Positions 1 to 11,085 of a DNA stretch of 64,000 nt are shown here, one piece after another (position 1 is the first letter of the stretch; every line of letters begins with the position of its first letter). The stretch covers positions 33,265,060 to 33,329,059 of the forward strand of contig OY821742.1 in NCBI GenBank assembly GCA_963682055.1, read 5' to 3'. The DNA is from Primula veris (taxonomy: Eukaryota; Streptophyta; Magnoliopsida; Ericales; Primulaceae). The notes beneath the pieces are model-generated. The model did not search any database. It saw only the letters and a list, made by a program, of their open reading frames with translations, and was not told where the DNA came from. The position numbers were made by a program, and so were the translations under genes.

Positions 1-379
1 AAGTTCAATGATTGATACGTTATGTGAATATTTTAACATATACCAACTCGAAGATATTGTTTTGAAAATTCCGAATCTTTACAAGACAGATCAAATAATA
101 CAAAAGTACCTCAGATAATTAAACAACTTTATAATGAAGCTATTTTGCAATCTAATAGAGGGTAAAAGATGTATATTAACTCAATTTAGCAACTGTGTTG
201 GGAAAGTGATTGCTTATTCTGAGACATCCTGAAACCGTATAGCGGTTACCTACTTAGGGATCAGTGTAAGTTTTATTTAAGACATTCTATCAATAACTGC
301 TCCTTAACACGCCAAATTTTGATTTGAAAAGGCCCCCAAAAGAAGAAATATAAAACCGAGACTGTAATTAATTATATAC
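1..379 (-). other. Intron 3 of the galactosyltransferase gene (incomplete)
   Basis: AT-rich DNA after the donor GT at 379-378. No stretch resembling the next expected GT31 exon was found in any frame, so the acceptor lies outside the window. Confidence 0.6.
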
Positions 380-3300
380 CAGTGCTACGAAGAACCGAGC
401 AACGGCAACAGAAGATTTGATAAGCCTATGTTGCATCCAAGACTTTCTCACGGCCATTCTCTCAGCAAAATGATTGCCAGCCGATAAAATACCAATAAAT
501 AATTCTACTGGTCCGTTAGATAAAGGTGGTGCCCTCCACTTATCTGACATCTCAAGAAGCTTTTGAGGAGCAAAACTGGGATGAGATGAGGGTAATGATG
601 CAGCGAAGATGGAATGGACATCCACGTCACCATTCAAGGACAGCCCAGTGGCATCCTCAAGTGTAAACCCCTATGACATGACCAAGAATTAAGATCAAAT
701 CCTCAAATTTGACTAACAAATCCATTTAAGTATTCATTTCATAACAACTAATGCTTCTTCTACAATATACGGGTTGTTAAAAATATCATTCAAAGAAAGC
801 AGATAAAGTGTTTTAGCCAGTTTTCACAAAAGTGCATTGTGAGTTTTCAATGCAATGGAGAGTGGTAAGATTCTTTTTATATGCATAATTAACTACATAG
901 CATAATTGATATACATCAACTCAAAACTTACAAGCAGTAAAACACATAACTTGATAAAATTATGCAAATATAAAATCAAATCCAGAGTTACTAGTTGTAG
1001 TTTTACAAGAAGCAACAACAATTTATGATAAAAAAACAAACAACAAATATCATGTTTCCAGTATCAATAGCCAAAAAGGAAGAAAGCTTTATGCTTATTG
1101 GAGAAATAGCAAAATTTAAACTGTTTTATGTTTCAAACAGCAAAAAGCACACCTCAAGGCTTAAAAACTGAACCTTTAAAATAACATAATAAGCATTTTT
1201 TGATCTTTTTGAGCTTTTCACCAAAATATAACAATTTTTCACCTTTATGAGAAATAATTTTTGGCAGGCACTTTGAAGCAAGTTTCTAGAGAAAGAGAGA
1301 CAAGATCCAATCGCCATATTATCCAACGGTCAGATTGATCATTTTACAAATAAAAAATGTTTTTTCAACGAATTTGCCAAAATCTGGCAGGTATGAACTT
1401 CACTGAAACCCTAGGAAAACTAATAGTAATTCTAAGGTACTTGGTTAGAGAACAGAACTCACAGTTCGATAAGGAAATGATGTGACATGTCTTCCATCAA
1501 CATGGACATGGTAACCCTCCAAGCCAGCACTAAGAGTTAAGACAAAAAGCTTTCCCTCGGCGAATGGAAATGGCCAGTCAAAAGTTACCTTTTTGGTTCG
1601 ACCAATTAACCTGTTTAACCACCATGATGATTTTGACTCCTCTGACCGATCCTCATCATCCCGTATCCATTTCTCACACTTCACATGATTATCGACTGCA
1701 GAAAATTTTAAAGAGATACCAGAATCAAAACATAAGATTTGAATAGGTGAAATAGATGAAAGTGCATTGATCTTGTTTGTGTATGTTCGTTATAATAGTG
1801 GCAGATCAGATTCAAAAAGAAGGCTTCTTGTAGATATAATTGATATTAGCTGCAGTAATTAATTAAGTTGTAACGCCTACTCAGTATACAAGCTCAATTA
1901 AGATAATCCATGACACTCCAAGATTTCATTTTTACTTACCCGGGCAGCATTAGAAACATTCCAAAAATTCAGAACCAATAACATCAACTAACCTACGGGA
2001 AAAATACTAAAATGGTACCTAACCTATCAGCTTTTAGTGATTTGGTACCCAACCCAACACACTTTCTAATTTGGTACCCAACCTATACATTTCGCTCTAA
2101 TTTGGTACCCAACCTAACACTTTTTCTAATTTGGTACCCAACCTATACGTTTCGCTCTAATTTGGTACCCAACCTATACGTATACAATCCAATTAAGGGA
2201 CTCAATCTGTCTTCGATCATCAATTTTTAACGCATAGGTTGGATACCAAATTAGAAAAAAATGTTAGGTTGGGTACCAAATTAGAAAAAGTGTTAGGTTG
2301 GGTACCAAATTAGAGCGAAATGTATAGGTTTGGTACCAATTTAGAAAGTGTGTTAGGCTGGGTACCAAATCACTAAAAGTTAATAGGTTGGGTACCATTT
2401 TAACAATTTTCCCACTAACCTACCAATGTAGAATAGGACCAATAAGGTAATCATGCTTCCAAGGTAAGATTATGAAGCAACAAAGTTAAAAGAACAGGCC
2501 TTTTTATAAGTCTTTAATAGACAGGTAACAAACCTAATGCTATCATTTATATTTTTCTAATATATAGTGGAGTATAATCCTATTATGGTACTTAGCACTT
2601 TACATAGTTTCAACTACAAGGAGTTAGCATAAATTCAGCATACTAAAAGTGCAGACTTTGAGTAACACATAAATGGCACAACTAAAGTCAATGCTTTTCC
2701 TATTTAGCAATAAAAGGGGTTAGTTGCATGCTTGCAATTAAAGTGTCACCTATTCAAATTTTGTACACCAACCTTTAAAAAGTAGCAATTAATATGCAAG
2801 CATTACATTCCTTGACGATTTCGTAAATGTGGTGTACCAAATCAAGAAAACTGAAAAAGCTTAGAGTCGGGTACTAATAGTTGTGAAACCAAATATACTA
2901 TCACACCATTCTGTCATGTTCTCTTCTAAATAGGCTCCCAATTCTATGTTCTCCTTCTAATCAGTGTTAAACAGAAAAAAAAATTGCTATGTTGATGTCC
3001 TAATTGATAGCCTTTCATACCTATGGTGTTACAAAATAAATTTTTTACGATAAGTTAGTGTACAAAACTTCAAGATTTCATAAAATTGTCAATTTACGTA
3101 CCGGTTTCTTCATCAGCCTTTGAATTCCACCCCTCACATCGCAACGCAGTCCCCCATTGCATCCTATAACAAGTATTTTGCTCGATAACAGGCTTGCCAC
3201 TCCAATCCCCTTTCAGCCTAGGATTAAAATGCAAAACTCGAGGCGGGTCCTCGCCATCGACAGTCTTAAGCCCTTGCAACTCCATCATAAATTGAGACAC

Positions 3301-3927
3301 CATAACATATTGCCCATCTTTCAAAAGCGAAATCTTCGGATCATGTTCAACGTGCGCTTTTCTAGGTTTCCCAACAAGGGTTATGTGAGACCCTAAAGTG
3401 AGCCCACATGGGAGCACCATAATACGACCTTTCCTCGAAAACTCTTCCCCTGATAGAGAAATCGAATGTGGGCAGGACTCCGTTCGGTTTTCGTTTGCTT
3501 TAATGTTTTCTTTTTCCATTTTCCCTGATTCGAGCTCGACCCACAACTTTTTTCCCAATTCAAAAGCCTCGGACGCCGATTTTGCAAACCCTAAAACACC
3601 CTTTTTACCAGTGCTATTTACGATACTGCCATCGAAACTCAACCCTGATAAAAACCTGTGATTCGATGATATTTCGGAGAACCTATCGGAACGAAAGGTG
3701 GGATCTTTTTTGTGGGTATTTTCTCTAGAATCTAAAAGGGTTAATGCCTCATTATTTAAGAAACTATTTAACCCCTCTTTTGTAACAGTATTGAGTACAA
3801 AAGGTATTTCTAAACTGACCATGATTATGTAAAGAACACCAATTGCTATTAATATTTGTATAGATCTTTGTCTAGTTAGTGATACAAATAAGTCTAGCTT
3901 ATTACTATTGTTGTTGCCTCTCTTCAT
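380..3927 (-). CDS. Hydroxyproline O-galactosyltransferase / beta-1,3-galactosyltransferase, 5' three exons (3' end off window)
   Basis: Three minus-strand exons join in frame: 3102..3927, 1463..1695 and 380..670, each bounded by GT donors and AG acceptors with consistent phase, giving about 450 codons. Start is the ATG at 3927. Residues about 20-45 are a hydrophobic type II signal anchor (Golgi). A galectin-like lectin domain follows across exons 1-2 (motifs [55 protein letters not shown]). Exon 3 opens the GT31 catalytic domain ([23 protein letters not shown], shortened here) and stops after FFVAL, the usual exon break of this family, so the rest of GT31, including the DxD motif, lies left of base 1. 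Family members transfer galactose to hydroxyproline of arabinogalactan proteins (GALT2-6 type) or build Lewis-a N-glycans (GALT1 type). The sequence suggests the GALT4-6-like group, but the paralogue is not certain. No lesion is seen in the visible exons. Confidence 0.9.
671..1462 (-). other. Intron 2 of the galactosyltransferase gene
   Basis: AT-rich intron bounded by GTGAGT (minus, from 1462) and AG before base 670. The small ORF readings inside it have no recognisable similarity and are taken as chance. Confidence 0.75.
1696..3101 (-). other. Intron 1 of the galactosyltransferase gene, carrying a foldback transposon
   Basis: Donor GTACGT follows base 3102 and the acceptor TGCAG precedes base 1695. 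The intron holds the inverted-repeat element at 1997-2413; the remainder is AT-rich with nothing recognised. Confidence 0.8.
1997..2413. mobile_element. Foldback / MULE-type MITE with internal direct repeats, in an intron
   Basis: The two arms (about 1997-2190 and 2230-2413) are near-complete reverse complements ending in GGGAAAA...TTTTCCC. Each arm is itself built of about 40-base direct repeats around TTTGGTACCCAACCT. It is flanked by the 10-base direct repeat ACTAACCTAC at 1987-1996 and 2414-2423, a 9-10 base target duplication as expected for Mutator-like elements. No transposase is encoded. Confidence 0.8.
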
Positions 3928-4072
3928 TTGATATATATCTTCTTTCTTAAAAGAATAAATATAATTAGTGAATCAAATTAATACCTTGCTATGAGAGAAA
4001 AAACAGAGCTTAGTAGAGAGAGAATTGTACAAGGTCGGTGAGAGAGGGAGAGAGAGAGAGAGATTGTTCTGT

Positions 4073-4080
4073 GTTTATAT
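4073..4080 (-). promoter_or_regulatory. Probable TATA box of the galactosyltransferase gene
   Basis: ATATAAAC on the minus strand, about 145 bases upstream of the ATG at 3927. It is followed downstream by a CT-rich leader (plus-strand GAGAGA run at about 4038-4065), a common arrangement in plant core promoters and 5' UTRs. Confidence 0.5.
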
Positions 4081-4196
4081 TTAGTTCAGGGGTTTTTATG
4101 TTTATAGTAGTTTTTTTTTTTAAATAATCAAATAACTATAGTAATTTAATTTTAGAGGAATTAAGTTAGTGGCCCCCATAATATAGACTAATAATG

Positions 4197-4995
4197 GGTC
4201 TTGATATTTCATATTTAATCACCAAAGATCCACCAACTTTCTAATATAGGGCGGATAAGTACTTCAATTATTTTAGACCATGTTTTTTTTTTTTTTTTTT
4301 TGTAGTTTATAAGTATTTGCTATTTGTTATACCTCGTTAAAATGTAAAATGTAAAATGTAGTAATAAACTTTATCATACTTGTTTTGTACCCGCTCATAA
4401 CAGTTTTACGAAACTTAATATAAAATGAGTTCTCACGAGATAGTTGTTGAAATCAAATAGTTAGTGTTAATATTTCATATTTAATCACCTTCTGAATATA
4501 GGCCGGAGAAGTAATTCAATTCTTTTATAATGACTATAGTTTGTAAGTATTTAATATTTATTATACCTTGTTAAAGTGTAAAATGTAGTATAAACTTTAT
4601 CACATATATGTTTTGTACCTACTCATAACAGTTTTACGAAACATATTATAAAATGAGTTATTACATATATCAGAGATAATTGTTGTAAACAAATAGGTCG
4701 GTCTTAATATTTTATTTTAATCATCAAAGAGCCACCAACTTTTCAAAATAGTGCGATTGCAGAATAGTACATCAATTCTTTTAAACCATGTTTGTTTGTC
4801 GGGTACTATAAATGCTTATGGTTATAATTAAGTAGTTAATCCTACAAGGATAAAACTAGTAACATCATCTACCTGTTTTTGATTATACCACATCAAAATT
4901 GTATAAATTTCATTGTACTTGTTTTGTACCCCTCGTAACGATTTAAGAAAACATAGTATAAGACGTGTCTCACATAAAAAAAGATATTGTTCAAT
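4197..4995. repeat. Three degenerate tandem copies of a 250-300 bp unit
   Basis: Copies begin near 4197, 4468 and 4705. Each runs through the same order of landmarks: ATATTTCATATTTAATCA, CCACCAACTTT (weak in copy 2), AATTCTTTTA, TTGTTTTGTACC, CTCATAACAGTTTTACGAAA, ATAAAATGAGT. Copy 3 is the most diverged and carries an extra insertion. No coding potential. Confidence 0.65.
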
Positions 4996-6650
4996 CTCAT
5001 GGCTGGAAACAAATTTGGCCTTGTAGTTAGAAATATATGTCTAGTAAAGATAATAAAATGAAAGATTATGGATGCAACTGTAAAAAGAACTCGGAAGGAT
5101 CAATTGATAGGATATCATCCCTATAATTTTAATCTAAGGTGAGTATCCTTCCATATTGGTACTGTTTTTGTTGTATATCAAATTTAGAGACTATTGTTGT
5201 TTCAATAGAAACTATAGGGATCAGTTAATTTTCATAAACCATGCGTTTAATTCGATAATTCCTTTATACATTTCTCATTGGAAGAATCAATAAAAAGGAA
5301 AGTTCGCACTTCCATAAGGAATTGGATAGCTCTTTAATAGTACTAAAGTACTTTGTGTTTCAGTTAAAAATCAGTTTGAAGCTTCTTCTGACTTGTGATT
5401 TCTTTCATTTCTATATTTGTCCATCCGACTTACAAAATAAATAAAAAAATCAAATCTGTTAAAAATCTATCGTTAAATTATATATATCTATAGTAAAATT
5501 GAAATCCGTCGTCATGCCGTTCCCGATTAGGGCATTGAGAATCAAAATCTGTTACTAATTCCGTCAGCGATCTAATTTTTTGTTTTTGTTTTTGTAATGT
5601 CAACATTTCCTATTTGAACCTTTTGAAAAAATATTAGTATGGGTTCATTCATTTTGGCCTATGTTTGCTTCAAGATTATTTTATTTTTTTTCTTTCCAAA
5701 TCATGTTAACATTTCACAACTGATTGCCAAAACAGAGAAGAAGGCATTAAAAAAAAAACAAATGATTAGTAAAAAAACAAAACAAGATAAATGTTTATAA
5801 AATGTCATATTATTTGTAAATAATTAAGCGACGGCTGCAAAACAGTTTTCGACACTCTCGATGTCATTTTCTTATAATGCTAATCAAAATTGTGTGGTGC
5901 TTAGTAATACACTAAGAGCTACAGTATGTTATTGCCAAGTGCCAACTAATGTTTAATTTCTATGACACTTGTTATTTCTCATCAATACAACTGTGTATGT
6001 CATCATATAAACTCCTTAATAATATTTGCATGTGTATTTTCTTGCCTATACTTAAAACATCTTTTGGGGAAGAAAAATAAAAATTAGATTCGGTTATATA
6101 TATAATTACTGGAAACGGGACATAATTGTACTAAATTTGTACTTGACCAAAGTTTGCAAAGGTCGTTTACCATTACAAAATTTCTCTGTTTAATTAATTA
6201 AGATTTTTTAGATAGCTTTTGATTACTAGAATTATTGAATGAATTACTAAGAAAAGATTCTACAACTCAATCTGAGCCGGCGAGATTTGTTATTTGGAAT
6301 TATACTTACTTACAATAAATAAAATCCGAAATGAACCATTAATTTAATTTATTCAGACTCGTTTCTTTTTAATACCAGCAGTTGAGCCATTTCGGGGAGA
6401 ATCTTTTCTTATCGGTTAGTAGTTAACTAGAAGTAATACCAAAAGTACATTAATACTATAAACTTTCTATTAATAGTAACAAAATTGGCAAATGACAGGT
6501 AAATTAGTTCGTCAAAGATAGAAGGATAAAAACAAACAAGCAAGTAAAAAATGAATTATAACTTCCTGTTTTAATTAACTCAATACAACTTTAATTAGAT
6601 GATCGAGTTTTATAGGTTTACTACACCATGCTATCTGTTTTTAACGATTT
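4996..6650. other. AT-rich intergenic DNA, nothing recognised
   Basis: No ORF, RNA gene or transposon end could be supported here. Poly-A/T runs and short simple sequence only. Confidence 0.5.
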
Positions 6651-6654
6651 GGGT

Positions 6655-7050
6655 ATCTACATTTCAAATTTTTCAATTTGGATACCATATTATAATAACT
6701 TTTCAATTTAGATACCACCGTTTAAATAAATCACGAAATTATGTCACGTGATATTTGACACGTTAATTTGACATTTTTGCATAAAAATATGTCATAATAG
6801 AAAAATATTTCCCCCAATTTCACATATAATTTTTTTTTTTTGGATTATGTGCTATTTTTTATTTATTTTGTGAAATTGAGAGAATTTTTTTTCTAGCATG
6901 ACATATTTTTGTACAAATTTGTCAAATTAACCTCTCAAATTAATGTTTTATTAAATGTCACGTGACATGATTCCGTAATTTATTTAGACGGCGGTATCTA
7001 AATTAAAAAGTTATTATAATATGGTATCCAAATTGAGAACCATAGTTTTA
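6655..7050. mobile_element. Second foldback element (MITE-like)
   Basis: Arms about 6675-6830 and 6860-7045 are reverse complements: TTTGGATACCATATTATAATAA on the left against TTATTATAATATGGTATCCAAA on the right (cited in part), with paired internal blocks such as GTCACGTGA, TTTAAATAAATCACG and ATATGTCATA. The outer ends are diverged and no target duplication could be fixed, so the boundaries are approximate. Confidence 0.65.
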
Positions 7051-7242
7051 TATACCGAATGTATTTTTCCGAATGATGTATTGTAGGTGGAAAATGAGTA
7101 TTGAAGGCAAGTTGTTTCTACTGAACATGCAATATTCTATGAATGGACGTTAAAAAAAATAACCTTAATTAACACCTTTTTTCTTTTGTACACCTAGGTA
7201 TTGTTAATTTGTTTGTTTTTTACATGCTTTAAGTCTCAACAC

Positions 7243-7417
7243 ACTAATGTTTTAAAAGACGTAAAACAGATTTTAAGCAAAATTGGCCGCTTATCGTTTA
7301 ATTATTGTCTAGGCGTCGCTTAATCCACTTAATCCGCCTAATCTCTTAGGCTTTTAGACCATGTCTACCGCCTAGACACCGTCTAATTTGCGATTAAGCA
7401 TATCTTTTAAAACACTG
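7243..7417. mobile_element. Small hAT-like MITE
   Basis: A 175-base segment flanked by the perfect 8-base direct repeat CTCAACAC (7235-7242 and 7418-7425), the target-duplication size of hAT elements. Terminal inverted repeats read TGTTTTAAAAGA / TCTTTTAAAACA, and the interior contains further palindromic GTCTAGGCG / CGCCTAGAC blocks. Confidence 0.7.
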
Positions 7418-7425
7418 CTCAACAC

Positions 7426-7899
7426 CCTCGATCGTAATTTTTATTTACTCCTCTTCAGCTCCTTATGCAAATTATAACATCAATCTTTTCCAAGGAAAAA
7501 TGCAGATCAAAATTTTACAACCGAAATGTTTTTACTACTATAAGTTATGACTTGCGAGAATCTTGTAAAGTGAAAATATAAATTACTAATGCAAGTTTGG
7601 AGTAGCTGTGACCTGTGCACCACATGGTGCACAAACATGCTTTCAATGTTGAAGTAGCAATAATCGATAATTAAGAATTAGTGCCACAGATTCTCTCAAT
7701 TTGGGAGATGGACTAAAGAATAATACAGATTCTAATATTCTCTGTCATCATTTTGGACATTTTAATGTGGGGCCAATGTTGTAATCTTTTTCGAACTAAT
7801 ATTTCAATGCTGCAATAATTCAAATGATTATTCCATGGATTCACAGTTCACTTGTTAAACAGTGTACCTGTTTATTATGAGAATGATCTGAACAACTAT
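7426..7899. other. Gene-free spacer left of the 13.3-kb element
   Basis: AT-rich DNA; nothing recognised apart from short simple sequence. Confidence 0.5.
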
Positions 7900-7904
7900 C
7901 TTTC

Positions 7905-8466
7905 TGATAAAACCATAAGTTTGGTCGGTCGCGTTAAACTTTTCAACAATAATATAATATATAAAATAAATAAATAATGAAGCCTTAATCTTTATTAAGC
8001 TCGGTGGTATAATTGCTCGGAATACAATTCCTACTTATATTTATGCTCGGTATTACAACTTGCTCTGATAATCTTGATCTTTTTTCGATCTCGGTGTTCA
8101 GTCTTATATCTTGCTCGGTCTGCTTTCTAGTGGGGTGAGTTCTGACAATTTTTTCTATTTTCTCTCATTCTCTCTGTATTTTTTAGATAGATTTTCTGAT
8201 CCTTCTTTTAGGGGGGATAGTTGGCTATTTATAGACAATTATGTCTCATGGTATGCTGACAAATGTCGTTATCTCAAAGACCAACTCATGGGCTTTTCCA
8301 TGGTGGATCTTTACTATTGGGTTGGACCCTTATAAATAATGGCCTGTTAGGAAAGCTCTATTTAGATCATGGGTTTTTGAGTTTCAGCCTTGGATATCCT
8401 CGAATAATGGGTGGGTCGATTCGTACCCGAATAGATATATTCAGGTTCAATTTTTATGTTCTATCA
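7905..8466 (-). repeat. 3' LTR of the 13.3-kb element
   Basis: 562 bases, TGATAAAACC...GTTCTATCA on the plus strand. Nearly identical by eye to the right LTR, with scattered substitutions and small indels. The minus strand just inside it (about 8467-8490, GGAAGTCAGGGAG) is moderately purine-rich and may be the polypurine tract. Confidence 0.9.
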
Positions 8467-8672
8467 AGTGCTCCCTGACTTCCTCGGTGTGGTCTCCACG
8501 TCGAGGGAGTCATGCTCGGTTTGTCGAGGAAGCTACTTCTGTCTTGCTGTTCCCAATGCTTCATCGAAAAATGTCCCTATTTATGACTGCTCCCCGGGAC
8601 CCATTTAATGTCTTGGATTTGCAAACCTGCTATCCAACTTTGATGCGACCCTTGGTATTCCCCCAATTTGCT

Positions 8673-8680
8673 TATAAAAT
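8673..8680 (+). promoter_or_regulatory. TATA box of antisense minigene 1
   Basis: TATAAAAT 58 bases before the ATG at 8731, with a CCAAT about 10 bases upstream of it. Confidence 0.5.
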
Positions 8681-8730
8681 GGGATTGTTCCCTCATAAAT
8701 ATTCAATTGCTTATCATTACTAAGAACGTC

Positions 8731-9042
8731 ATGGCCTCTCTCAACGGTGCTACCGGTGACAACTCTCCCGAATACATTGCTCATTTAGAGAACGAAGTCA
8801 AGAAAGCTCGTGCTGTGAAAAGGAAGCTGGCCGTTACAGCGAAGAAATTGTCTGATATGGACGCGGCTCATCATGTGACGATGGCTGATCGGAATTGGGC
8901 CTTTGAGCGTATAAAGAGGCTCGAGGCTTCTCTGGCTAAGCAAAGAGCGGCAAAAAGAGCCTATAAGCTGGCCTTCAAGGAGTTGCATAATCGGTCCATA
9001 CCGGGGTCGGATGGTGTTGAAGCAAGCTCTTCCTCGGAATAA
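8731..9042 (+). CDS. Antisense minigene 1: small coiled-coil protein
   Basis: 103 codons. The chosen ATG at 8731 gives the N-terminus MASLNGATGDNSPEYIAHLE, which matches minigene 2; an in-frame ATG further upstream would lie before the TATA box. Heptad-rich, highly charged sequence forms one coiled coil from about residue 15 to 85, ending in a serine/glutamate tail. A close paralogue is at 9337..9675 (shared S-GDN-PEY-AHLE-EV-KAR and AKRAYKLA-KE). AATAAA lies at 9108-9113, so this looks like an independent transcription unit antisense to the retrotransposon. No known function; I recognise no enzyme or DNA-binding motif. Confidence 0.6.
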   Translation: MASLNGATGDNSPEYIAHLENEVKKARAVKRKLAVTAKKLSDMDAAHHVTMADRNWAFERIKRLEASLAKQRAAKRAYKLAFKELHNRSIPGSDGVEASSSSE

Positions 9043-9107
9043 TTAGTTTTTGCAATTTCTTTTGTATGGGGCATCATTCCCCAGTTGTAACCGAATTATT
9101 TGAAATT

Positions 9108-9113
9108 AATAAA
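9108..9113 (+). terminator. Probable poly(A) signal of minigene 1
   Basis: AATAAA 66 bases after the stop codon of the 8731..9042 ORF, in a T-rich 3' region. Confidence 0.45.
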
Positions 9114-9274
9114 ATGTTTCCAGTTATCATTCTCATCTGTTTATTTTCTTAATACCTCATTGGATGACTGAATTGGATTTGAACTGTGGTTAGTTGGACA
9201 TAAATGTCTTTGGGAAGTTCAATAGGGTTTGTCTACCTTCGAGATGATCTTTGATTTCCCCCATTATTTCTTCC

Positions 9275-9282
9275 TATAAAAG
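9275..9282 (+). promoter_or_regulatory. TATA box of antisense minigene 2
   Basis: TATAAAAG, followed by a G run, 62 bases upstream of the ATG at 9337; a poly-T run at 9297-9314 sits in the leader. Confidence 0.55.
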
Positions 9283-9336
9283 GGGGCTGTACCTGTTTTT
9301 TTTTTTTTTTTTAATTCACTCCGTATCATCGTACAA

Positions 9337-9675
9337 ATGGCTTCTCTTCGGGAAACTAGTGGTGATAATCTTCCTGAGTATGTTGCTCATCTTGAGGAGG
9401 AGGTGAGGAAGGCTCGTATCCTTGAAAGGAGGGTTGCCTCTTTAACCATGGAGGCTCGTCGAGCTGTCGAGATGGACGAGCGCTTAGAGGCCATGGAGAG
9501 TGAATACCAGAGGTCTCTGATCGACAATATCTGGGCTCGTGCTCGGATCAGAGAGCTCGAGTCCTCTAGAGATAGGCATATTGCTTCCAAGAGGGCTTAT
9601 AAATTGGCCCTCAAGGAAGTGTATGCTCGGTCTAAAGAGAAGCCGGGTGATGAAGCAAGCCCCTCCACCAAATAA
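9337..9675 (+). CDS. Antisense minigene 2: small coiled-coil protein, paralogue of minigene 1
   Basis: 112 codons starting MASLRETSGDNLPEYVAHLE. It shares the N-terminal block, the RAYKLALKE block near the C-terminus and the acidic/serine tail with minigene 1, but has a longer central coiled coil (residues about 15-95, rich in E, R, A and L heptads). The tandem pair with similar promoters and 3' regions indicates duplication inside the element. The reading frame is intact. No catalytic motif; function unknown. Confidence 0.6.
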   Translation: MASLRETSGDNLPEYVAHLEEEVRKARILERRVASLTMEARRAVEMDERLEAMESEYQRSLIDNIWARARIRELESSRDRHIASKRAYKLALKEVYARSKEKPGDEASPSTK

Positions 9676-10088
9676 CTCTTTTCTTTTTATTTTTGTAATT
9701 TTCTTTTGTTGACTAGTACCTTGTAATTAAGTTCCACAATCAATGAAAATTCTTCTTTTTCTTGTTCTTATCTGGTTTATTCTTCCAATGCACTGTCGTT
9801 ACTGCGCGTGCGTGTGGCTTTATTAATGGGTTTTATTGAGCCCTGTGTTTGACCTTATCCACTGGGTTTTCTTGAGTCCAGTGCAAAGGATATTTTCAAT
9901 GTTCCTGGAGATTGTTGCACTTCCCTATATTGACACGTGTGTAATTGCTTTTCCCATGAATATTAAAATACTGGCACAAATCCAAGAGTTTCTTTTGAAC
10001 AGTCGCGTCTTCTTTAATGCACACGCTTCTCTAAACCCTTTCTGGCTAACGGTTGCATTTCTTCACCTCAAGCCTTTATCAATTTCTC

Positions 10089-10096
10089 TATAAATA
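10089..10096 (+). promoter_or_regulatory. TATA box of antisense minigene 3
   Basis: TATAAATA about 100 bases upstream of the ATG at 10193. Confidence 0.5.
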
Positions 10097-10192
10097 CCCC
10101 TTCGAAGCTTGTATCTTTCCATAATCTCTTCATACCAGTTTTTTTTTTTTTACATATATTTTTATACATATATTTTTATTCTATATATTTTG

Positions 10193-10486
10193 ATGACTTC
10201 CCCCTTTTCCAATTCCTCCTTGACCTTACAAATGGAAGCTTTCAAGGCTTCTTATGGTAATGCCTTGAAGCTTTTGAGAGATTCTGAGGCGGAGTTGGAA
10301 ACAATGCGTGTTTATCATAAAGAGATGGTGAGAGAGTTGACTTGGTTGAAGGCCGAGTTGGATTACTACAGGCGTGCTAACCAATCCCTGCTTGATGAGA
10401 ACACCGTTCTAAGGAGGAACCCCTCGCTCCAAGATGCTGCGAGCCCAGCGGGGCCCTCTCATCATTACCAACCATCTTCCTCCTAA
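10193..10486 (+). CDS. Antisense minigene 3: small coiled-coil protein
   Basis: 97 codons beginning MTSPFSNSSLTLQMEAFKAS. The ATG was chosen because it follows the TATA box at 10089 by a short leader; an upstream in-frame ATG falls in a poly-T/AT leader and would add a spurious hydrophobic start. Residues about 15-75 form a charged coiled coil (LRDSEAELE, ELTWLKAELDYY, LLDENTVLRRN) and the tail is P/S/H-rich. Not obviously paralogous to minigenes 1 and 2 beyond the coiled coil and the serine tail. Function unknown. Confidence 0.5.
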   Translation: MTSPFSNSSLTLQMEAFKASYGNALKLLRDSEAELETMRVYHKEMVRELTWLKAELDYYRRANQSLLDENTVLRRNPSLQDAASPAGPSHHYQPSSS

Positions 10487-10920
10487 CAACCTTTTTCTGC
10501 CTTTTTCTCTTGCACTCTTCTTCTTTTCCTCTTTTTCTGTTTTTCTCTTCTTTTTTTTTCACATTTTTTCCTTTTTCTCTTTCTTTTTCAATTTTCTTCA
10601 TTTCTTCATCAAGTTTTTCTTTCTCTTTTTCTTTTTCTTCTGTGTCTCCTCTTTCTTTTCCTCCATCTTCTGTCTCACCACTACGATGTAACAATCAACC
10701 CTGAGTTCCTCGGGTTTTTGTTATTTTCGTTTTTCTTCTTCGTTTTCTTGCAGTCTTCTTTTATGTTTTATACTTTGTTCTCTCTATTTGAGCAGGACTC
10801 TTCTTTTTTATGTTTCTTTTCTTCGTATTTTTCACTTCTTCTTTATGTTCCTCTTCATCTTTTTCTTCTTTCTTCTTTCTTTTTTCTTTTTACTTCCCTT
10901 CACGCCTCCTGCTCGCTTGG
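10487..10920 (+). repeat. Pyrimidine-rich tract
   Basis: More than 400 bases dominated by C and T on the plus strand (purine-rich on the element's own sense strand). The F/S-rich or K/E-rich ORFs read here are composition artefacts. Confidence 0.6.
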
Positions 10921-10954
10921 CCCGCTGATATAGTCGATCTTCTTTGTATGATCT

Positions 10955-11085
10955 TCTGTAATAGATTTTTCTCGGATGTAATAGATCTTTTTCTCGGATG
11001 TAATAGATTTTCTTTTTGATGTCCTCTGATGTAATAGTTTTTCCTTTTGATGTTGTCCTCTGATGTAATGAGCAGCGATGTATCC
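10955..11085. repeat. Degenerate short tandem repeat (GATGTAATAGATTTTTCTC-like)
   Basis: TGTAATAG recurs four times with spacers of about 20-35 bases, mixed with the words TTTTTCTCGGA and TGTCCTCTGATGTAAT. Confidence 0.55.

Noticed and set aside
2012..2230. Repetitive 72-codon ORF ([12 protein letters not shown] repeats)
   Set aside because: It is the forward reading of one arm of the inverted-repeat element at 1997-2413, not a gene.
10377..10933. K/E-rich and F/S-rich ORFs on both strands
   Set aside because: Composition artefacts of a long pyrimidine-rich tract.
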